Shown: positions 10,239 to 18,986 of the stretch, piece by piece
Position numbering within the stretch: position 1 is the first letter of the stretch
How the letters are laid out: each line of letters starts with the position of its first letter
Source: Trissonchulus latispiculum
Taxonomy: Eukaryota; Nematoda; Enoplea; Enoplida; Ironidae
Length of the DNA stretch: 64,000 bases
Reading direction: 5' to 3'
NCBI GenBank assembly: GCA_030248195.1
Contig: JASAND010011119.1
Coordinates: 1-64,000 of the forward strand
Notes under the pieces: model-generated
The model's database searches: none
What the model was told of the DNA's origin: nothing
Seen by the model: only the letters and a program-made list of their open reading frames with translations
Program-made: the position numbers and the translations under genes

Positions 10239-13193
10239 CTCAAAGGAACAAAACAAATTTGTGGAGGTATAGAGGTAACTCTGATTCGGTAACAGTCTTG
10301 CATAGTGTGGTCTAAGAATTCTGTAGAATCGGTGACAGCTGTTATTCGCTTTATTGAAAGATCTATTCCAACTCTAACCATAAGAATCAAAATCAACCAA
10401 GGCAATTAGCACACAGTTAAATGTATAGTTAAAACGAGGTTAAGCATAGACAGAGATTTGAATTTAGAAGGCTAAGGCTTACCTTCTTCCAAAACGTCGT
10501 CCGCCATATGCCATATATATGGTCCAGGTAGTTGTCTCCTAGAGCAACCGTTTTGAGGGTTACAAATAAACTTTCGTTGAGGTTTTAGAGTAGGCGTACT
10601 GTTATAAAGCACAAAAAATAAACATTGAAGGATTTACTTAGGTTATCGCAAATTGGATTGGCAGTTCTGAGTATCTCAAGTACATCGGAGTTTAGGCTAA
10701 ATCTGCTTTATCTGGTAGTGAAACCAAGTAAAGAAAAAAGAAAGTTGCACACCACCAGGCGCCGAAAAAATCGGGCACCCGGTGAGACTCGAATCCACAG
10801 TCTCCTGCTTAACGCGCAGACGCTCTAACCAACTGAGCCACGGGAGCTTCAGTGGAATGAGCTTAAACCGGAATTAAGTTCTTTCATGTTATGTTAACCA
10901 ACAGCGCTGGATAAGTTAATAGCTACCTCTATAAAAGGTTAGGTAACTGATTATTTTAATTAAGTACAAAACTGAGAATAAAATTTCATTTACACAAAGG
11001 CGGATATTTGCTCAAGATGACTACGGTCTTCAAACACAAGTAGGGTTGCATCCTGGTTTTCCTGTCGGCACGACTGTGTAGCATTTTCGTAGTCTCCGGC
11101 AAATGGCAGCGCTTTCACACAGCTGTTCTGAAGCTGAGTCCAGTTTGCCGGGCATGCTTAAGCATAGAACAAATTAAACAATAGATTTTGTATCAATCTT
11201 TACGTACATGCTGGTGTCTGTTTGCGTACTGTCAATTTTTTTAGTTCATGAAACGTCTTTCTTGAGAGAGGATTCTTTCGGCCTTCGAGGAAACTTTTCC
11301 AGACGGAATTGCTTAAATTTAGTGCAGTCTCTTCGTTCGACTGCAGTCAACTGTCCGATTAATGAAATGTGTTAACATTTCACAGGATGTGGTTTTGAAT
11401 ATCTATTTTCCAAACGTTTAGCTGAACCAGTTGTCAAATTTTTTCTATTCAATTTCATTGTAATAGAACGCTGTTAATGTTAACATGAACTGTTCATTTA
11501 TAATCGTTACAGTTGGGTGCATTCATACTAATATTTTTAAATTCTTTTTATCATTTGAGGAATGCATACCAACTGTTTCCTTTTTTCTCCTGAGCTTAGG
11601 CTTCGGACTGCCAGGAAGATCGGAGTTTCTAGTTGTCAAACTGCTTAGAGATTTATCGCTGTTCAAGTTGTCATACGTACTTATCTGGAAAAAAGCAACA
11701 GAAAATCGGAAAAAATCAAAGTGCTGACACACTATATAACCATATAATTTATATATATACTATCCAATATTAAATCTCTAGTTTGAGATGTAGACCTTTA
11801 TTGGAACAAAATATTACACATCCCAATTGTAATTGCAATTGACCCCAAATTAAGCTTAACTCGAAAAAACGCTATTTTAAAATAAACATAAAAGTGGAAA
11901 ATGCCATGCCGTATTACGATTGGGTACTCCGCACGAGTAAGTTTTGTAAAATCGCAAAAATTATCGATTATTCAACCCCCATTCCAGAAAACATGAAAAA
12001 CTAAAGCTATCAAATCATACAATATTAACGCAAATATTTCAATGCTTGGGAACTTTGGTACCCACTATGTTAAACAATGCTGGATATTGTTTGATTGCTT
12101 CGGCTCTGTAAGGATTTATGTTGCAAACTGCGACCGCTGGGAAAGGTATCGGTTCATATCCTCTTAGCTAAAATAAATCATTATTTTAATTAATTCAATT
12201 AACTTAATTAACCTAATGAACTGATTACCATTAAGCAAAATGAAATGATTTTATAAGCTGCTTTAGAGCAAATTATAACCTTTCCTTAGAAAATAATTTC
12301 TTCTCGAAATGATAAGTGCTTTGTTCTTATAGTGGATGCATTGTCTTTAAAAGCGAATGAAAGTCTTTTAAACACTGGTTTGCCAAAATAGTCTCAATAT
12401 AAAAATATATTGCTTTATTATTGTGACTTTTCTTAACTTTAGCTTGTCAGCTCTTTCTATGTATGAAAATCAGCATACGTAATAATAAGAGTACATAATA
12501 TTGGAGTATGACACTGCGTATGCTCTCTGTTATCGGAGCAAAAACTATGCTCAGCTCGCTAACTAATAACCCCTCCCGCAAACAGTGAAAGAAAATAGTG
12601 AATATTAGTGGGACCCTAGTGAGCCCTATGTATACTCAAATTATGTAGTACTTGGTCGAATGGAAGGTATGTTCGCTCGCTCTATGTTTACGTGCTTAAG
12701 CTCAAAAATTCAAGCAGCGTGGGAGCATAATATTTATACCTGCTACGAGGTTCAGTTCGCAGTTCGCTAGTATAGGGAGCTAATTTCATTGAAGAGAAAG
12801 GTCCAAATTGCAATGCGGGTCAGCCGTTAGCGAACAGAGCACAAATTTCTCCCTGCTAACAGAAAGCATGCCTTGTAGCATTCCCTTAATCTTGGTATAT
12901 AGTAAAATGTAGTCATTATCTGTTTTGACAGCATCAACTGCGACAAGATTTGTAAGTTTTGTGTTATTTACCTTATACTGGACATGAACATCGTACTGAA
13001 GATATTGTCTGGTCAGTAGAGAGACTTGTACAACACAGTAGCCGAAGCAAACGCAGAATACAGTGTACCAAAAGCAGGCGCCGCATCGGCTGTAACTGGC
13101 GACTGCACACCTAATTCCGTGAATTGAAAAGTGTCGCATTCCATACGAGTTCACCGGAATACCGGTATATTGTCGAATTCTCGAATCTAGAAG
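3201..13193 (-). CDS. DEG/ENaC-family ion channel with embedded C-type lectin domain and Thr-rich tract
   Basis: Minus-strand exons, 5' to 3': 12972-13193, 12066-12167, 11208-11340, 10994-11156, 10280-10373, 9846-10083, 8637-9408, 8053-8156, 7391-7551, 7027-7119, 6463-6583, 4895-4955, 4655-4700, 4395-4426, 4194-4272, 3201-3311. All junctions are GT-AG and every phase matches, giving 844 codons with the stop. Family signatures appear in order: FSIHGI before TM1 (CFWYTVFCVCFGYCVVQVS), Y-x2-Y, FPAVAVCN (12066 exon), SHCRYDNDGNC, GNCYTFN (8053), KPEPYENC (7027), CNCFHPAYPIP (6463), ACPEQC (4895), YIVTMS (4655), FSVYVQTLF (4194) and the TM2 motif GFLLGASVVAIIEL (3201). Known members are trimeric plasma-membrane cation channels. 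Here about 400 extra residues sit between FPAVAVCN and SHCRYD: a C-type-lectin domain and a Ser/Thr-rich tract. The start codon is uncertain: exon 1 has an in-frame ATG at 13137-13139, but an upstream exon is possible. Exons 10280 and 9846 are least certain. Confidence 0.82.
5170..5640. repeat. Repeat with GGCGCCCTAACG arrays in a channel intron
   Basis: The left part carries GTTAGGGCGG and GTAAGGGCGC, and the right part several inverted GGCGCCCTAACGTAC-type units spaced about 17-30 bp. The core GGCGCC is self-complementary, as in other elements here. It looks like a small transposable element with repetitive inverted ends, but no target duplication was found. It lies in the intron between the 4895-4955 and 6463-6583 exons. 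Confidence 0.5.
8637..9408 (-). CDS. Thr/Ser-rich tract plus SHCRYDNDGNC segment of the DEG/ENaC channel
   Basis: This exon runs from a CATTATAG acceptor to a CAG/GTCGAT donor (772 nt, phases 1 to 2). In the only frame compatible with both neighbours, the first ~110 codons are almost all Thr, Ala, Ile and Ser, written by (ACT)n and (ACC)n runs. A less regular Ser/Thr-rich stretch of ~100 residues follows, then VEAIKTDRAVV and SLSDIFSHCRYDNDGNC, the conserved approach to GNCYTFN. The plus-strand poly-Val and minus-strand poly-Leu frames here are shadows. A Thr-rich extracellular run suggests a stiff O-glycosylated linker between the lectin domain and the channel body (inference). Confidence 0.7.
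9846..11156 (-). CDS. C-type lectin-like domain exons inside the DEG/ENaC channel
   Basis: Exon 10994-11156 starts CPANWTQLQNSCVKAL and contains ATQSCRQE and FEDRSHLEQI, the first half of a C-type lectin domain. Exon 9846-10083 gives the second half: LVWSGGEPNNQNNEDCASI, then KINDLPCTYAATIVC. It has the EPN calcium/sugar-specificity tripeptide (mannose-type in known lectins), the ED-C motif, and IND in place of WND. Exon 10280-10373 (VGIDLSIKRI...) lies between and fits both phases but is weaker; the acceptor of 9846-10083 (CGTAAAG) is also weak. Phases link the domain upstream to FPAVAVCN and downstream to the Thr-rich exon, so it is read here as part of the channel. Confidence 0.7.
10117..10237. 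repeat. (ATT)n microsatellite
   Basis: About 120 bp of nearly pure ATT repeat with a few C or G interruptions. It lies in the short intron between the 10280-10373 and 9846-10083 lectin exons. It produces the poly-Ile, poly-Leu and poly-Asn frames here, which are not coding. Confidence 0.95.
10775..10847 (-). tRNA. tRNA-Asn(GTT)-like gene or tRNA pseudogene
   Basis: A 73-nt cloverleaf can be drawn on the minus strand. The acceptor stem is GCTCCCG/CGGGTGC with one mismatch. The D stem is GCTC/GAGC. The anticodon stem is TCTGC/GCAGG with loop GCGTTAA (anticodon GTT), and the T loop is TTCGAGT. A and B boxes are recognisable and a run of six T follows at 10765-10770, like a Pol III terminator. 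Against a working gene are C instead of U at position 33 and one mismatch in the T stem. It lies in the intron between the 10994-11156 and 10280-10373 exons. Confidence 0.45.
12480..12860. repeat. Diverged copy of the AAGAGTAC foldback MITE family
   Basis: TAAGAGTACATAATATTGGAG, CAAAAACTATGCTCAG and the inner CCCTCCCGCAAA part match the left arm of the element at 36339-36715. A partner near 12815-12845 reads CAGCCGTTAGCGAACAGAGC. The arms are unequal and damaged. The element lies in intron 1 of the channel gene. Confidence 0.6.
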
Positions 13194-13675
13194 CTAAACT
13201 AAGCAGAACGGATCCGCAATTGCATTGCAAGTCAGAATGATCTCGAGGTCGGTTCCGACCAGAGAAATTTTGAAATTTTAAATTTATAAATATTATCTTC
13301 CTGCTTCAATAATTCGCACAGTGGACTAGAAAAATCGCCACAGAATTGTCCGCAGATAGATTTGCATAGAATTTGTGCATTTGACTGATTTTCTCGAAAT
13401 GTCGTGTTACTGTGCATTTGGCCGATTGACTGCTAAGTCAAATCCAAAAAAGGTTCCTCGGCCCATATCCCCTATATATTATGGCACAAAAAGAACTTTT
13501 GGCCCACACTAGTTTTGAGAAATCGATGTTCAAAAATTTTTTATCTATATTTACATAGCCGTTTTGTCAGAAAATTGTTTTTTTGCGAAAACTTGTGAAA
13601 ATTTTTGCTAACTTGGCTAGTCTCGTAAACTCATGTTGATGTCATGATTATAAGCTTTATAACTTTATAAAACTA

Positions 13676-15184
13676 TATATGTCACGTCCTAAACCCGAAA
13701 TCGCACAAAACTAGTTTTGTGAGGCTCAAACCTCACAAAACCCGTTCTGTGAGGCCTTGTCTCACAAAACTAGTTCTGCGAGGTTCATGCCTCACAAAAC
13801 CCGTTCTGTGATGCCATTTCCTCACAAAACCCGAAATGATGCAAACTCAATATTATATTGATATTTATGCTATATTAAACGATTTAAATGTTTATTGATG
13901 TCTTATAATACCATGACTTGCTGATTTTCAATGAAACTTTTCAACAACAGATTTCCATCAATTCAAATTCTTAGAAGAATGTTTTTACTGGTTCCAAAAT
14001 TGCAAATTACTGCTCTAGTTATTTAATTTACTGAAATATTACGTTTTCGATATATCAAGGAAAGTACCAATTGAATTTATACATAAATAAAATATATAAA
14101 TAAAATTTAATTTAAATTTTTATATAAATTTTGACTGAATGTCAAGTAAATGTACATTACAAGTAAGGTCAAATGATATTTGTTTAAATTAATTGGGGGG
14201 GCTATGAATTTCACTAAAAGTTCGATGTTGGAAAAGCTAGCTAGTCTTTTGCCACATAATAGTTTTACGTTTAGTGTAAATTTTCCAGAAATAGTTCTGA
14301 CATATATTGCTCTGATATCGTGTAAAATAATATCTAAACCATTGTATTCTTTTCTGTGCGATCTGATCAAAGTGCGAAAAATTGCGTGTTGTAGGTCTAT
14401 ACGGGTGGAGGTTAACTAACGTCTAATGATCTGTGGTTTACCAAATGAACCCAACTTTGCTCCAATTAATACACCAAGTATCTGTCTTAACTTATGTAAA
14501 AATGACGTGATTTCGTTAATCCCTGCGTTCGCAGTGCTAGATTACATTATCGAGATTGTCTCTGTTATTTGGTGCCATTTCGAAGATGTGAGCCCATTAC
14601 TCCAAATTACAGTGGCAGAATCGGCTGAAACTATGCGCATTACAGGCCAGTGAGTATACTCCAATGTTTAGAAATGCTAGATTGATTTCTCGAAGTATGG
14701 ATGACTATAGCTCCAAAAAGCTCTAAGACAGTTTTAAGCGCATACTGAACGAAGGAAGCGTGATATCGAAAAACGGATTTCATATTCCGATTCAGCAGGT
14801 CAAATAACCCCTATAACCACCTTTCCAGCAAAATCGGAGACAAAAAATTTTTTGACCCGATTTTCACTTTTTATTGATGGAAATTTGTTGTTGAAAAGTT
14901 TCATTGAAAATCCGGAAGTCATGGAATTATAAGACATCAATAAACTTTTAAATCTTTTAAAATAGCAATATAATGTTGAATTTGCAATCATTTCGGGTTT
15001 TGTGAGGAAATTGACCTCACAGAACTAGTTTTGTGAGAAATGGCATCACAGAACGGGTTTTGTGAGGCATGAACCTCACAGAACTAGTTTTGTGAGACAA
15101 GACCTCACAGAACGGGTTTTGTGAGGTTTGAGCCTCACAAAACGAATTTTGTGCGATTTCGGATTTGGGACGTGACATATATAT
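13676..15184. mobile_element. 1.5-kb TIR element with arrays of CTCACAAAACTAGTTTTGTGAG-type palindromes
   Basis: The outer ends are inverted copies (ATATATGTCACGTCC) and the inversion continues inward for about 300 bp on each side. Next to each end are four ~24-bp self-complementary units. They alternate an ACTAGT centre with an ACCCGT centre between CTCACAAA-type flanks. The inner 0.9 kb has no recognisable transposase. The TATA-rich flanks suggest a TA target but do not prove it. Confidence 0.75.
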
Positions 15185-15186
15185 TA

Positions 15187-15469
15187 CTGTAAGGGAAGCA
15201 GGCATAGGAAAGATTGATAAGCCTGATGTGGGAGGTCAGCTGATGGTCCCGTGGTGTAGTGGTTAGCATGTCTAACTCTGGAGCAAAAAGGTTCGATCCC
15301 CGGCGGGACCAATTCTTTACTTTTAATGATGAGTGAAAAGCTGAACCTCCCTCTTGCCTTCTCTCCTCTAGTTCCTGGTTTCGTGGATACGAGGGTACTT
15401 GACGCCTCCAGTCTTGGGCTTGTCCTTGGTTTCTTCTTCATGATCCTCCAGCCTGGTTGAAGCGCTACA
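15187..15469 (+). mobile_element. tRNA-derived SINE, copy A
   Basis: A ~57-bp leader (GTAAGGGAAGCAGGCATAGG...) precedes a tRNA-like head at 15246-15311. Its acceptor stem GGTCCCG/CGGGACC is perfect, with an A box (TGGTGTAGTGGTTAGCAT) and B box (GGTTCGATCCC). The body follows (AATTCTTTACTTTTAATG..., CCTGGTTTCGTGGATACGAG, ...GAAGCGCTAC). The same order occurs at 18253 and, inverted, at 20320. The anticodon arm is degenerate, so this is a SINE and not a tRNA gene. Confidence 0.85.
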
Positions 15470-16704
15470 TTACGGATTTTCCAACTCCCAGAATTGCGGC
15501 AGTTCTGTATATATAGCGTTTTGAAATATCACAAGAAAAGCCCTGCACACAAGGATACCTCCACCCTAAATGAGTTAACTCTACTCTACTGCACTTCAGT
15601 CTTTCACGAAAAGATCCTAAGAGGGCAGGTACCACTAGATCCAATTGATGGTAACAATCATGGCTTCATAGTGGTTTTAAAACTACATAACAGGGCTGAA
15701 CCCATTCTAAGCTTCCAACAAATGGTAAAATTATTTGTATAGCAGTGCTTCACACAGAGAAGTTAGACGAACAGTATATAATTGTCCGGTAGAAGAGTGT
15801 CATCTAAGTGCAGTTGCAAACCATATGTGAAGAAAGACAACCCTTCCAAATTGCCATAGTTATGTTAACGGGGTTCTGGTTTTTAGTTTATCAGCTGGGC
15901 ATAGTTGGCAAATCTAGACTAGATAGTTGTTAAAAGACTTGAACATTGGCAGCTATCTGCCGGAAGTTGGCCATGTCGACTTGAAGTGATAAATGATTTT
16001 AAGTATAGGCTGGCTCAAATGACTTGGCTGCGCCCTGAACGCTATGGGTGCCTAAATTTAGCGGAAACATACCTGGCATATTGTGCTTTGCTACCGTTTA
16101 AAATAATCTCTAGGAAACTACATGTTTCTCTGTACAATACAATCAAAGCGCGAAATATTGGGCATTGTAGGTCCATATGGGTGGAGGTTAACTAAGCTCT
16201 TATGAACTGTGGTGATCCAAATGAGACCAAATTTTTTTCCAACTAATGCACCAATTGTCTGCCTCTAATTGTGTAAAAATTACGTGATCTCGCTATCCCT
16301 ATACTACATTATATAATTACATTATCGGCATTACAGCTGCTAACTGGTGGGATTTCGAAGATGTGAGTCAATTACTCCAAAGTACTTTGACAAAATCCTT
16401 TGAAACCTTGCGCATTACAAGCCAGTAGCTGTAGTACCGTACCGTTCCGCACTGTACTTGTACTAAGATGTACAGAAAGTTAGCTCAAACCACCAGAGCT
16501 GAAATTATATATAAAAACCAATTTTTCGCGCCTAACTCTGCACTTTGTCGTCCTGCCAAAACAGTATACGTGAAATATATGTTGCTCGCCCACCCTAAAC
16601 TACTTGCGTTGATATGTTGGCTAACGTTGGGCAAAAAGTAGCTCTCTCCGACGATGTCGTGCCAACCCGTCGTAGCCCCGCCCCTTTAAGCTTGGTTTGA
16701 CTGT

Positions 16705-18044
16705 GCCTGGATGGCTCTATCAGCAGAGCGTTAGCCTAGGTAGCCAAATGATGCGGGTTCAATCCAGAGTTGTTATGCGGGCCGCGGGTACCCGCGGGTA
16801 CCCGCGGGGCGGGGCGGGGCGGGCCGAATTTTACTACCCGCGCGGGCCGCGCGGGCCGATGCGGGCCGATTTTGGGCGACTTTCCTGGGCTAATTTTGCT
16901 TTCTAGAAATTTCATACATTCCAAATCATATACAAAAGGAGGCAATATTTCCGATTTTTAAAGACTATTTGACTTCGTTATACCATTCGATACCTGAGCT
17001 AAGATTGCGCTACGCTACGCGTCGTCTGCGCTGACTTCAAATAGCGCAAAATTTTTCGATTTCGCGAAATTAGAATTTTTTCGATTTCTAAGGGGGGCCA
17101 AGGTAAATCGAAAACTTTTTGTCTTCGAAAGTTGTATAGGGGTTTTCGGGTCGTAGAATACGAATCTGAAGTCCGTTTTTTGATTCAGCTTTTCGATAGC
17201 TTAATAAAAGCTAAAGTTTTAAGCTTAAATTGCAAGCTTATGCTGAGCTAACGAACACCTGAATCGAAAAAACAGACTTCAGATTTGAGCTCTACGACCA
17301 CGAAAACCCCTATATATATATACGACTTTTCAGCAAAATCGAAGACAAACGTTTTTTCGGGTTTCCTTGGTTCCCCTTAGAAATCGAAAAAATTGAATTT
17401 CGCGAAATCGAAAAATTTTGCAATATTTGCACTTGTCATAGTCGAAAACATGCCCATACCACATTTTAGCTCATTTGGTTAAGTTTTAAGGATATTGAGT
17501 GGTGGGGGATAATCGAGATAAGACCCCAGGGCGTTATGGAGAAAACTGTCTGTGTTTGCTAAGGCGCCGCCGCTTTCAAAACCAATTTTCATTTTTCATA
17601 CAATTAACAGGTGGTTAGTTAAGCTCGTTAAGTGCTGATACTCGCTGTCAAGGATATATGCGACAAACATTTGAAGAAATGAGCAAAATCCCTGCCCAAA
17701 AAATTTTTCATGGTGTACCCTTTTAGTTAAGGGAAGCTAAGCTTTTGTTCCCACATTAAGAACAGTAAATTGGTAGACAACTAAGTTGAAATCAGACGCA
17801 CAGAAAAATTACAATTACATAAAATCATTATTTGAAGTATCTTTCAAACTACATCAGTTTTGATGCTCAGGAACTACATAGGTAGCAATTTTTACGTGCG
17901 GGTACCTGCGGGCCGGATTGCGCGTGTGCGGGCCGCGGGCCGGAGTGTTGCGGGCCGCGGTCATAAGGTGCGGGCTGCGGGCCGGGCGCGGGCCGGAAAA
18001 ATCGGCCCGCATACAACTCTGGTTCAATCCCCTCCTCAGGTCCA
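16705..18044 (+). pseudogene. tRNA-like sequence split by a transposon in its B box
   Basis: 16705-16764 reads as a tRNA-like acceptor, D arm (GCTC/GAGC) and anticodon loop CTAGGTA, then GCGGGTTCAATC. After the inserted element the sequence resumes at 18030 as CCCTC CTCAGGT CCA. The stems hold several mismatches, so this may be a tRNA-derived repeat more than a functional tRNA. The insertion duplicated GTTCAATC, part of the Pol III B box. Confidence 0.5.
16765..18021. mobile_element. hAT-like element with GGGTACCCGC / GGGCCG arrays
   Basis: The ends are CAGAGTTG...CAACTCTG, flanked by the perfect 8-bp duplication GTTCAATC (16757-16764 and 18022-18029). The sub-terminal regions are very GC-rich arrays of GGGTACCCGC and GCGGGCCG units; GGGTACCC is self-complementary. 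The 1257-bp element has no transposase frame. Its centre contains a foldback element of the AAGCTTA-centred family (about 16985-17530). Confidence 0.88.
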
Positions 18045-18252
18045 AACTTTTTATGTCGGAGGTGTGGTAGAGGCACATCTTAGTTCCATTCCTTCTTTCA
18101 GATGTAGGCTCATAGTATTCAATATTTCAGGAAGCTGAAGCATGAAATTATTCGAGAGACATTACATCATTTTTAAGAAAGTTACTGCTAAAAAAATGAC
18201 TTAACGGTTTGTATTGTGTTGTAGTTGATCTGTAATTATTTGCAGTAAGTAG

Positions 18253-18513
18253 TGTAAGGGAAAGCCTGCTATGGGAGTTCAGCTAATGGCCCTGTGGTGT
18301 AGTTGGTTAGCATGTCTGCTCCGGTGTCATAAGGGCCGTGGTTCGAAACCCGGCCGAGCCAATTCTTTACTTTCAATGGTGAGTGAAAAGCTGAACCTCC
18401 CTTTTCCCTTCTCTCTTCTAGGTCCTGGTTTCGTAGGTACGAGGGTGCCTGACGCCTCCCGTTCGGGCTTATCCTCGGTTTCTTCCTGGTCCACCAGCTC
18501 TGGAAGAAGCGCT
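18253..18513 (+). mobile_element. tRNA-derived SINE, copy B
   Basis: It has the same architecture as copy A: a shortened leader, a tRNA-like head from about 18290 with A box TGGTGTAGTTGGTTAGCATG and B box GGTTCGAAACCC, then the AATTCTTTACTTTCAATG body. The body ends AAGAAGCGCTAC. The leader has lost about 20 bp compared with copies A and C. Confidence 0.85.
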
Positions 18514-18639
18514 ACAGTAGTATGCGTTTCCTCAGGTATTGCACTTTGAATAGAACCAATAGTATAACAGTGTTAACTTTGATGCAATATACCAAGAAAA
18601 CCCGAATACTGTTCACCAATGTAGCAAATATATATATTG

Positions 18640-18986
18640 CAGGGTGAACTATACTTGCAATTTCAATAGCATCACAGGAGTAGCTTTAATTAGAAGCAAT
18701 TTCCGTTGCAACCTCCAACTGAGCGAAAAGCTTCAGTTCCGCACTGCAAAAACCGCCCCCCCCCTTTTTCTAAACATAGCGCGTGGGCTCCTGTAGATCG
18801 ACTGATGCAAATTCAAAGTGGTAATTTTATGAAATTAAACTTTTCCGCAATTATTGCGATTGCAATTATCCAACTCTGAAAGGCTCACTATATAAGCGTT
18901 TGTGCACTGTGAAACTTTATTCAAAGCTTTTTATCTGTTTCGACTGAGCTTGTATTATTCATCTGCTAGGCGAAAATCCTGTTGCG
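18640..18986 (+). promoter_or_regulatory. Promoter region of secreted paralog 2
   Basis: A TATA box (TATATAAG) lies at 18889-18896, 98 bp before the ATG. Blocks GCAATTTCCGTTGCAA, AGTTCCGCACT.CAAAAACCG and GGCGAAA.TCCTGTTGCG are shared at nearly the same spacing with the region before paralog 3 (TATA at 33076-33083). Conservation in two diverged intergenic contexts supports a duplicated core promoter and 5' UTR. Confidence 0.75.

Larger units (their letters stand above)
13420..18880. other. Gene-free stretch filled with mobile elements
   Basis: No exon could be supported here. The stretch holds a palindrome-array TIR element, two SINEs and a hAT-like element with a foldback inside, each listed separately. 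A diverged ~400-bp duplication also occurs: 14265-14690 and 16040-16440 share the stretch around GGTGGAGGTTAACTAA and much of the following 250 bp. Confidence 0.6.

Noticed and set aside
13232..13417. Possible upstream exon of the channel (MHSNTTFRENQ...)
   Set aside because: No donor in a phase that fits the exon at 12972-13193 was found, so the N-terminus is left open.
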